Positions 40,724 through 46,577 of a stretch of DNA of 46,577 nucleotides are shown here, in pieces. Below the pieces are notes generated by a model. That model searched no databases. It saw only the letters and a list, made by a program, of their open reading frames with translations, and had not been told where the DNA came from. The stretch is from Marinobacter sp. EhC06 (GTDB lineage Bacteria; Pseudomonadota; Gammaproteobacteria; Pseudomonadales; Oleiphilaceae). Each line of letters opens with the position of its first letter. Position 1 is the stretch's first letter. The position numbers and the translations under genes are program-made. Location of the stretch: positions 1 to 46,577 of the forward strand of contig NZ_LXYO01000009.1 in assembly GCF_001650915.1 (NCBI RefSeq), read 5' to 3'.

Positions 40724-42019
40724 ATGGCTAATTTTGCTCGCCCTTTGGGCTTTGTATTGCTCGGCGGCCTCGCCGGTGCAGGGGCCACGTACTGGCTTGA
40801 CACTGGCGCGACTTCGACGCCTGCAGCTGAAATGACTGCTTCTGGTCTAAAGGAGCCGCTGTATTGGGTAGCCCCGATGGACCCCAATTTCAAAAGTGAC
40901 AAACCCGGAAAATCCCCGATGGGGATGGATCTAATCCCGGTATTCGAGGAGGGTGGGTCAGCTGAGGATCCAGCCGGCACGGTCCGAATTTCACCAACGG
41001 TCGTCAACAACCTTGGGGTTCGAACGGAGCCGGTGATTCAGGGGCGCCTGCCTAACAACATTACTACCGTAGGCTACGTGCAGTACAACGAAGACGAGAT
41101 GGCCCATGTGCACCCTCGTGTTGAAGGCTGGATCGAAGCGCTTTATGTCAAAGCCGAGGGCGAGCCTGTTGAGCAAGGCAAGCCTTTGTACACGCTTTAC
41201 TCGCCCACCCTTGTGAATGCGCAGGAAGAACTGCTTCTCGCGATGAACCGTGGCAATCAGAGACTGGTTGATGCTGCTACCGAGCGATTGTTGGCGCTGA
41301 ACGTACCGGCTGGTCTGATCGGCCAACTGCGCCAAAACCGCGAAGTGCAGAGAACCATGACGGTTTACGCTCCGGGTTCCGGGGTGATCGAGAATCTGAA
41401 TGTTCGTGAGGGTATGTTCATCAAGCCCGGAAACCGGGTTTTATCGATTGCCGCGCTGGATGAGGTCTGGGTGATCGGCGAAGTGTTTGAAAGCCAGCTT
41501 TCCGCCGTAGAGGCTGGTAACCGGGTGCAGATGACACTGGATTACATGCCCGGTCGCGAGTGGCGCGGAAACGTGGATTACGTCTACCCCGAAGTGAACC
41601 CGAAAACCCGGACGGCGCAAGTGCGGATGCGCTTTGATAACGATGATGGTGTCCTGATGCCAGGCATGTTCGCTCGCCTGGATGTTCAGGGCGAACGGGG
41701 ACAGCGGCAGTTTCTGGTGCCACGGGAGTCGGTCATCCGCACCGGACAGAGCGACCGACTGGTTCTGGCGATGGAAGAGGGCGCCTTCAAGTCGGTTAAC
41801 GTGACCGTTGGGCGCGTCGGCGACAAGTATGCGGAAATACTCAATGGCCTCTCGCCAGGCGACACGGTGGTCACATCCGCCCAGTTCCTGATCGATTCGG
41901 AATCCAGCAAAACCTCGGACTTCCAACGGATGTCATCCCCTCAGGATATGGATGAGCAGGGGATGGATCATGAAGGCATGGATCACAGCACCATGAGCCA
42001 TGGCGGGGGCGAGTCATGA
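40724..42019 (+). CDS. cusB: Periplasmic adaptor of the Cus efflux pump
   Basis: A 431-residue membrane-fusion protein linking CusA to CusC. After an N-terminal signal-anchor it has a short metal-binding-domain remnant (YWVAPMDPNFKSDKPGKSP, then MGMDLIPV), in which the usual cysteines are replaced but Met residues remain. The lipoyl/hairpin/beta-barrel order is visible (AHVHPRVEGWIEALYVKAEG, then VYAPGSGVIENLNVREG). The C-terminal tail is rich in Met and His (GMDHEGMDHSTMSHG). CusB proteins take Cu(I) from the periplasm and open the pump. It overlaps cusA by 4 bp (ATGA). Confidence 0.93.
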   Translation: MANFARPLGFVLLGGLAGAGATYWLDTGATSTPAAEMTASGLKEPLYWVAPMDPNFKSDKPGKSPMGMDLIPVFEEGGSAEDPAGTVRISPTVVNNLGVRTEPVIQGRLPNNITTVGYVQYNEDEMAHVHPRVEGWIEALYVKAEGEPVEQGKPLYTLYSPTLVNAQEELLLAMNRGNQRLVDAATERLLALNVPAGLIGQLRQNREVQRTMTVYAPGSGVIENLNVREGMFIKPGNRVLSIAALDEVWVIGEVFESQLSAVEAGNRVQMTLDYMPGREWRGNVDYVYPEVNPKTRTAQVRMRFDNDDGVLMPGMFARLDVQGERGQRQFLVPRESVIRTGQSDRLVLAMEEGAFKSVNVTVGRVGDKYAEILNGLSPGDTVVTSAQFLIDSESSKTSDFQRMSSPQDMDEQGMDHEGMDHSTMSHGGGES

Positions 42020-45000
42020 TTGCCGCTATTATTCACTGGTCTATTCGTAACCGCTTCCTGGTGTTGCTGGCGACGTTGCTTATCACAGGGCTCGGCCTTT
42101 ATTCGCTGAAACAAACGCCGGTGGATGCTCTGCCGGATCTGTCCGATGTGCAGGTCATTATCAAAACCAGTTTCCCGGGCCAGGCGCCGCAGGTGGTGGA
42201 AGACCAAGTGACCTACCCGATGACGACAGCCATGCTCTCGGTACCGGGCGCGAAAACGGTCAGGGGATACTCGTTCTTCGGTGACTCCTATGTTTACGTG
42301 ATCTTCGATGAAGACACCGACATGTACTGGGCCCGCTCCCGGGTACTGGAATACCTGTCCCAGGTTGCGCCCAGCCTTCCAGACTCTGCAAGGCCTCAGC
42401 TCGGGCCAGACGCTACCGGAGTTGGCTGGGTTTACCTGTATGCGCTGGTAGACCGCACTGGGAACCAGGACCTAAGCCAGTTGCGCAGCCTGCAGGACTG
42501 GTTCCTGAAGTACGAACTGCAAACGGTGCCGGGTGTCTCTGAGGTGGCTGCGCTAGGCGGTATGGTGAAGCAGTACCAGGTCAAGGTCAGCCCGGAAAAA
42601 CTCAGGGCGCTGGGAATTCCTCTGGCTCACATCCAGAACGCCATTAAGAGAGGCAACCAGGAAGTGGGCGCCTCCGTCATCGAGATGGCCGAGGCGGAAT
42701 ACATGGTGCGCACGTCTGGCTATATAAAGTCCCGTGAGGATCTTCTGTCGATTCCATTAGGACTCGATGACAACGGTACCCCCATATTGCTGAAAGATGT
42801 GGCTACCGTTGAAGTTGGCCCGCAGATGCGGCGTGGGGTTGCCGAACTGAATGGGGAAGGTGAAACCGTCGGCGGTGTTGTGGTGATGCGCTTTGGTGAG
42901 AACGCTCAGGCAACCATTAATGGCGTGAAGGCGAAACTGGAAGACCTGAAATCCAGTTTGCCTGAAGGCGTCGAGGTGGTGACGGTTTACGATCGCTCTG
43001 GTCTGATTGAGCGGGCGGTCAATAATCTCGGCTTCAAGCTGCTTGAAGAGTTTCTGGTGGTGGGCCTGGTGTGCATCGTCTTCCTGTTCCACGTGCGCTC
43101 GTCGCTGGTGGCGATTCTCAGCCTTCCCGTGGGTATTCTGGCGGCCTTTATCGTCATGCACTGGCAAGGCATCAATGCCAACATCATGTCACTCGGGGGG
43201 ATTGCCATCGCTATCGGCGCCATGATTGATGGTGCTATTGTAATGATCGAGAACATGCACAAACACATGGAGCGAACCCCGTTAACGTCTGAGAACCGAT
43301 GGGAAGTCGTTGCACGGTCAGCCTCTGAGGTCGGGCCCGCGCTGTTTTTCTCGCTCCTGATCATTACCGTCAGTTTTGTGCCGGTGTTTGCCCTGGAGGC
43401 GCAGGAAGGGCGGATGTTTTCTCCCCTGGCGTTCACCAAAACCTACGCCATGGCGGCGAGTGCGGCCCTGGCGGTGACGCTGGTGCCGGTGCTGATGGGC
43501 TATTTCATTCGCGGCAAGGTGCTGCCGGAGCACAAGAACCCCGTGAACCGCCTGCTGGTTGGCGTTTATATGCCGGTGCTGAAGCTGGTGTTACGCTTCC
43601 CGAAAACGACGGTTATTGTTGCGTTGCTGGCATTGGCTGTGGGCCTTTGGCCAGCCACCAAAATCGGCAGTGAATTCATCCCGCCACTGGATGAAGGCGA
43701 CCTGATGTACATGCCCACCACCTACCCGGGCATCTCCATTGGTAAGGCTCGGGAACTGTTGCAGCAAACGGACAAGCTGATTGCCACCGTACCCGAAGTC
43801 GAAACCGTGTTCGGCAAAGTGGGGCGGGCGGATACCGCTACCGATCCGGCTCCATTGACGATGATCGAGACCTTCATCCAGCTCAAGCCGAGGGATCAAT
43901 GGCGGGAAGGCATGACCACCGAAAAGCTGAAGCAGGAGCTCAATACTCTGATTCGGTTCCCGGGGGTAACCAATGCCTGGGTTATGCCAATCATCACGCG
44001 CATCGATATGCTGGCAACGGGTATTAAAACGCCGGTGGGCATCAAGATTGCCGGTCCGGACCTTACCGTCATCCAGAACATCGGTAAACGCCTTGAGGAA
44101 GTCATGGTCGACATCCCCGGTACAGCCTCCGTTTACTCTGAGCGAGTCGCTGGGGGCCGCTACATCAAGGTGGATATTGATCGTGAGCGTGCCGCTCGTT
44201 ATGGGCTGAATATCGCTGATGTTCAGCAGGTAGTGGCCTCCGCTATTGGTGGAATCAACGTTTCCAGAACCATCGAGGGACTTGAGCGGTATCCCATTAA
44301 TCTTCGTTATCCGGAAGACTACCGGGATTCGCCCGAGAAGCTGGAGCAACTGCCCATCGTGACCGCATCCGGCCAGCGCATTGCCCTGGCAGATGTGGCG
44401 GAGATCGGCGTGGAGGATGGCCCGCCGGCCATTAAGAGTGAGAATGCCCGCCTGAACGGCTGGACCTTTGTGGATATTGAGGGTGTCGACGTAGGCACCT
44501 ATGTTGAACAGGCCATGGTTACCGTGAGTGAAGAGCTGGATCTACCTCCCGGTTATTCAATCAACTGGTCTGGTCAGTATGAGTACATGCTCCGTGCGAA
44601 GGAAAAACTGACCTATGTGGTGCCGTTAACGCTGGCCATCATCGTCATCCTGCTGTTTCTTAACTTCCGCCGTTTTGCCGAAGTGGGGATTATTATGGGC
44701 ACGCTACCGTTTGCGATGATCGGTGCTATCTGGCTGATGTATCTGCTTGGTTATAATTTTTCGGTAGCCGTCGGTGTCGGTTTCATTGCGCTGGCCGGCG
44801 TTGCGGTAGAGATTGGGGTGATCATGCTGGTGTATTTGAATCAGGCTTATAACGCAATGCTGGAAACGTGTGATGACAAAGGGCTGACGCCAAGGCGAGA
44901 AACCCTCCGCCATGCCGTACTACACGGTGCCGGTATGCGGGTTCGGCCAATCATGATGACGGCGGCCGCCATTATCGGGGGGCTTGTGCCCATTATGATT

Positions 45001-45138
45001 GGCACCGGTACAGGGTCGGAGGTGATGGGCCGGATTGCGGCACCTATGGTGGGCGGTATGATTTCCGCTGTCATTCTGGCGCTGCTGGTGATTCCTGTGC
45101 TCTTTTATCTCTGGAAACAGCGAACTCTTGGTGAGTAA
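42016..45138 (+). CDS. cusA: Cu(I)/Ag(I) RND efflux pump CusA
   Basis: A 1040-residue inner-membrane proton antiporter of the heavy-metal RND class (E. coli CusA has 1047). Twelve membrane helices and two large periplasmic loops are recognisable. The proton-relay Asp405 lies in GAMIDGAIVMIENMHK, as in CusA. The three copper-binding methionines of E. coli CusA (Met573, Met623, Met672) align by a constant offset with Met566 (LMYMP), Met616 (LTMIE) and Met665 (RIDMLATG), which supports Cu(I)/Ag(I) rather than zinc or cobalt. It is the last gene of the cus operon and is followed by a strong 17-bp hairpin. Confidence 0.96.
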   Translation: MIAAIIHWSIRNRFLVLLATLLITGLGLYSLKQTPVDALPDLSDVQVIIKTSFPGQAPQVVEDQVTYPMTTAMLSVPGAKTVRGYSFFGDSYVYVIFDEDTDMYWARSRVLEYLSQVAPSLPDSARPQLGPDATGVGWVYLYALVDRTGNQDLSQLRSLQDWFLKYELQTVPGVSEVAALGGMVKQYQVKVSPEKLRALGIPLAHIQNAIKRGNQEVGASVIEMAEAEYMVRTSGYIKSREDLLSIPLGLDDNGTPILLKDVATVEVGPQMRRGVAELNGEGETVGGVVVMRFGENAQATINGVKAKLEDLKSSLPEGVEVVTVYDRSGLIERAVNNLGFKLLEEFLVVGLVCIVFLFHVRSSLVAILSLPVGILAAFIVMHWQGINANIMSLGGIAIAIGAMIDGAIVMIENMHKHMERTPLTSENRWEVVARSASEVGPALFFSLLIITVSFVPVFALEAQEGRMFSPLAFTKTYAMAASAALAVTLVPVLMGYFIRGKVLPEHKNPVNRLLVGVYMPVLKLVLRFPKTTVIVALLALAVGLWPATKIGSEFIPPLDEGDLMYMPTTYPGISIGKARELLQQTDKLIATVPEVETVFGKVGRADTATDPAPLTMIETFIQLKPRDQWREGMTTEKLKQELNTLIRFPGVTNAWVMPIITRIDMLATGIKTPVGIKIAGPDLTVIQNIGKRLEEVMVDIPGTASVYSERVAGGRYIKVDIDRERAARYGLNIADVQQVVASAIGGINVSRTIEGLERYPINLRYPEDYRDSPEKLEQLPIVTASGQRIALADVAEIGVEDGPPAIKSENARLNGWTFVDIEGVDVGTYVEQAMVTVSEELDLPPGYSINWSGQYEYMLRAKEKLTYVVPLTLAIIVILLFLNFRRFAEVGIIMGTLPFAMIGAIWLMYLLGYNFSVAVGVGFIALAGVAVEIGVIMLVYLNQAYNAMLETCDDKGLTPRRETLRHAVLHGAGMRVRPIMMTAAAIIGGLVPIMIGTGTGSEVMGRIAAPMVGGMISAVILALLVIPVLFYLWKQRTLGE

Positions 45139-45142
45139 CGCC

Positions 45143-45182
45143 GATAGCAAGGTGCCAGGATTCGGCCTGGCACCTTGCTATC
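45143..45182 (+). terminator. Perfect 17-bp hairpin after cusA
   Basis: GATAGCAAGGTGCCAGG (45143-45159) and CCTGGCACCTTGCTATC (45166-45182) are perfect complements around a 6-nt loop. It starts 4 bp after the cusA stop. The following T-run (ACGTCTTT) is weak, so it may also protect the mRNA end. Confidence 0.7.
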
Positions 45183-45257
45183 ACGTCTTTGCCGGTTATC
45201 ACGATCATTCGCAGAGTGCCTACCCGTCTACTGCGCATATTCCAAAATCTATTTGCC

Positions 45258-45277
45258 TGAACGTTCGCTTTGCGACC
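45258..45277 (+). repeat. 20-bp intergenic repeat, copy 3
   Basis: TGAACGTTCGCTTTGCGACC, one base different from copy 1, about 120 bp after cusA and in the same orientation relative to the upstream gene. Confidence 0.6.
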
Positions 45278-45582
45278 ATAGCTTGGGCTTTGGACCTATG
45301 CAAATCAACCTGACAAGGTGCAATGCCCAGACACTTACGTTTCATTGATCGAAAAAAATCAAGAGTCAGCTCCATCTGAAGGGGAAGGTGATCGCGAGGA
45401 ATATTAGTTTTTATGAAGGGTTTGGTGGGTCACTCTCACTCAATGTGTCGAAATGACAGATTTGTACTGACCACACGCTGAATTTGCGTCCTCTAATTTT
45501 TGACTATCCGAAGCCATGGTGAGGTATCCGCTCTACCGAGCGGAAGGAACTTCTCCCTACTATAGGTTAAATAGGTGAATCC

Positions 45583-46188
45583 ATGGTCAAAAAGAAGACG
45601 CGAAAGCCGTCGGAGAAACTTCTCCGTACCGCCAAGGGGATCGTAAAATATCATTTTGTGATCCCGAAGAAAGAGGTTTTTCTGGAGGCAGAGGCCTGTA
45701 GAGAGTTTGTTGAATACTATCAGAAGAACCTGCCGTCTACTGATAAGCAACTCTACAACTCTGAAAAGCTTGAAGAGAGAACGGGGCTTGCCCCTCCTTT
45801 GAAAATCATTGGGAATAACTACCTAATGCATCACTGGAATAGCATGGTGGAGGAAATAGCGTATTTTATCGAGAACCCAGCGTTTGGCTACCCTGAGGCA
45901 TTTGATTCGCGCATTCCGAGTGAAAGGATGCTTAAATTCGCGCAGGCTTTAGCCAGAGAGTTTTCCGTAGAGATTCCTTCTCGTGTCTTACGAGAAAAAA
46001 ACTGCTGTAGCGCTTTTTTGGATCACTACCAAAGGATTCGGCAGCCCACCGAAAAACTCCTTCAGTCAGCCCGCACCTACGCTGCTCGTGCTGGTATTGA
46101 TGTGCCCTCTAAGGTATTGGCAACGAGGCTTGCTACGATGAGCTGGGTTTGTATTATGAAACGTTTGTGTGAATTTGAGGGAATATGA
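45583..46188 (+). CDS. Protein of four tandem helical repeats, uncharacterised
   Basis: A 201-residue cytoplasmic protein without a signal peptide. It consists of four copies of a unit of about 40-55 residues: PSEKLLRTAKGIVKYHFVIP, STDKQLYNSEKLEERTGLAP, PSERMLKFAQALAREFSVEI and PTEKLLQSARTYAARAGIDV. Each is followed by a second helix containing a P-x-x-V/I-L segment and, in copies 1 and 3, C-x-x-F-L/V-x-x-Y-Q. The pattern resembles the short helical repeat found at the end of some topoisomerases and plasmid proteins, which suggests DNA or protein binding. An AGGTGA ribosome site precedes the ATG. It lies beside insertion-sequence debris and may belong to a mobile or plasmid-derived segment. 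Confidence 0.78.
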   Translation: MVKKKTRKPSEKLLRTAKGIVKYHFVIPKKEVFLEAEACREFVEYYQKNLPSTDKQLYNSEKLEERTGLAPPLKIIGNNYLMHHWNSMVEEIAYFIENPAFGYPEAFDSRIPSERMLKFAQALAREFSVEIPSRVLREKNCCSAFLDHYQRIRQPTEKLLQSARTYAARAGIDVPSKVLATRLATMSWVCIMKRLCEFEGI

Positions 46189-46271
46189 TCGGATGAGCTT
46201 CTAGCTTGATGTTCCCTATGGCGTCCTATCAGACAGGCGCTGGTTAATCAGACCGTGCCTGTCTTTAGTGA
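46189..46271. other. Short intergenic stretch with a weak hairpin
   Basis: AGACAGGC (46231-46238) and GCCTGTCT (46257-46264) are complementary around 18 nt. It may end the repeat-protein transcript. Nothing else is seen. Confidence 0.4.
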
Positions 46272-46485
46272 TCAACTGGTTCCGGATAGTATTCTGAGAT
46301 TTTCCTCGGCTGCAACGGGGAAACACCGCCATTGAATGTGTGAGGTCGTTGCCGGTTGTAGTAGCCCATCAGATATCCACCATTATCCTTTTTGCCTTAG
46401 GCAGGTTTCGGTACCCCAAGGCTGGTATCCATTCAGATTTCAGGCCCCGGAAAAGCCGCTCCATCAACTCGTTGACATAGAGTTT
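46272..46485 (-). pseudogene. IS3-family transposase, C-terminal fragment with frameshifts
   Basis: The minus strand encodes, in three successive frames, parts of the C-terminal end of an IS3-family DDE transposase: VNELMERLFRGLKSEWIP, then MGYYNRQRPHTFNGGVSP, then VAAEENLRILSGTS before a TGA at 46272-46274. Two frameshifts (near 46375 and 46330) break the frame, and the rest of the element is absent. The fragment is therefore dead and marks an old insertion at this boundary. Confidence 0.8.
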
Positions 46486-46524
46486 AATTCAGACGAAGCG
46501 GGCTGTGTCGAAGGATCTGTGAAT

Positions 46525-46577
46525 CACAACTTCAGAGCCTGTAAATAAATCTGTGTAACTGCCCACCTCACTATAGG
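46525..46577. mobile_element. Possible end of another insertion sequence
   Basis: GAGCCTGTAAATAAATCTGT and the following GTAACTGCC resemble, from memory, the terminal inverted repeat of IS256-type elements, with the window ending inside it. Only one end is visible and no transposase gene is included, so the assignment is tentative. Confidence 0.3.

Larger units (their letters stand above)
45139..45582. other. Intergenic region after the copper island
   Basis: About 440 bp. It contains the cusA hairpin, a copy of the 20-bp repeat, a small hairpin TCCGCT/AGCGGA (45527-45544) and a TTGACT -35-like hexamer at 45500. No protein gene is seen. The promoter of the repeat-protein gene is probably here. 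Confidence 0.5.

Noticed and set aside
43591..44349. Minus-strand open frame of 252 codons inside cusA
   Set aside because: Antisense shadow of the highly conserved CusA porter domain.
1..46577. tRNA, rRNA or CRISPR loci
   Set aside because: Reading both strands by eye I found no cloverleaf-like sequence, rRNA segment or regularly spaced repeats. A dedicated scan could still find something I missed.

Overview
The window looks like chromosomal DNA of a marine, heterotrophic gammaproteobacterium. The mix of a TRAP carboxylate importer, CoA-dependent beta-oxidation genes, PhoPQ-type regulators and a large cop/cus island resembles Marinobacter and its relatives. That placement is an inference from gene content and protein style; no rRNA, tRNA or other phylogenetic marker is present.

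Layout. 1-5.4 kb (minus strand): a DMT-family exporter, a chemoreceptor and a secreted tannase/feruloyl-esterase-type lipoprotein. 5.9-14.9 kb (plus strand): one long catabolic operon with a TRAP binding protein, a fused TRAP permease, an acyl-CoA ligase, a short-chain dehydrogenase, a thiolase, a crotonase, a TetR regulator with an unusual N-terminal domain, and a MaoC hydratase. It would import a carboxylic acid, activate it with CoA and shorten it by two carbons. No acyl-CoA dehydrogenase is encoded, which suits an acid that already carries a 2,3-double bond. 15.4-19.0 kb (minus): SDR, thioesterase, zinc-free alcohol dehydrogenase/quinone reductase and MFS exporter, divergent from an HxlR regulator that leads a methyltransferase and a second SDR (19.1-21.1 kb). 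21.6-23.2 kb: a dihydrodipicolinate-synthase-family lyase/aldolase and a LysE/RhtB exporter.

23.2-45.1 kb is a copper-handling island. A PhoP/PhoQ-like two-component system is transcribed away from a cupredoxin, a CopA-type multicopper oxidase and CopB. Next come an HMA-like small protein, an APC permease, a small membrane protein, a copper P-type ATPase with YHS and Cys/His-rich N-terminal domains, a DUF302 protein, a ferritin-like helical protein, an ATP-grasp enzyme, and a beta-propeller/DUF2933/methyltransferase/cytochrome c module. Two small secreted proteins and a complete CusCBA tripartite Cu(I)/Ag(I) efflux pump close the island. Together these would oxidise, bind and pump copper out of cytoplasm and periplasm.

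The most interesting signal is a direct repeat, TTCAG-N6-TTCAG (11-bp period, one helical turn). It occurs seven times in the copper island, always in an intergenic position. Six copies lie about 50 or 100 bp upstream of, and point towards, the two-component genes, the cupredoxin operon, the HMA-like gene operon, the beta-propeller operon, a small secreted protein gene and cusCBA. It is the natural candidate for the binding site of the local response regulator and ties several uncharacterised genes to the copper response. The seventh copy points at a short gene-free stretch ending in a strong terminator, a possible small RNA.

45.6 kb to the end holds a protein made of four copies of a helical repeat, a decayed IS3-family transposase fragment and what may be the end of another insertion sequence.
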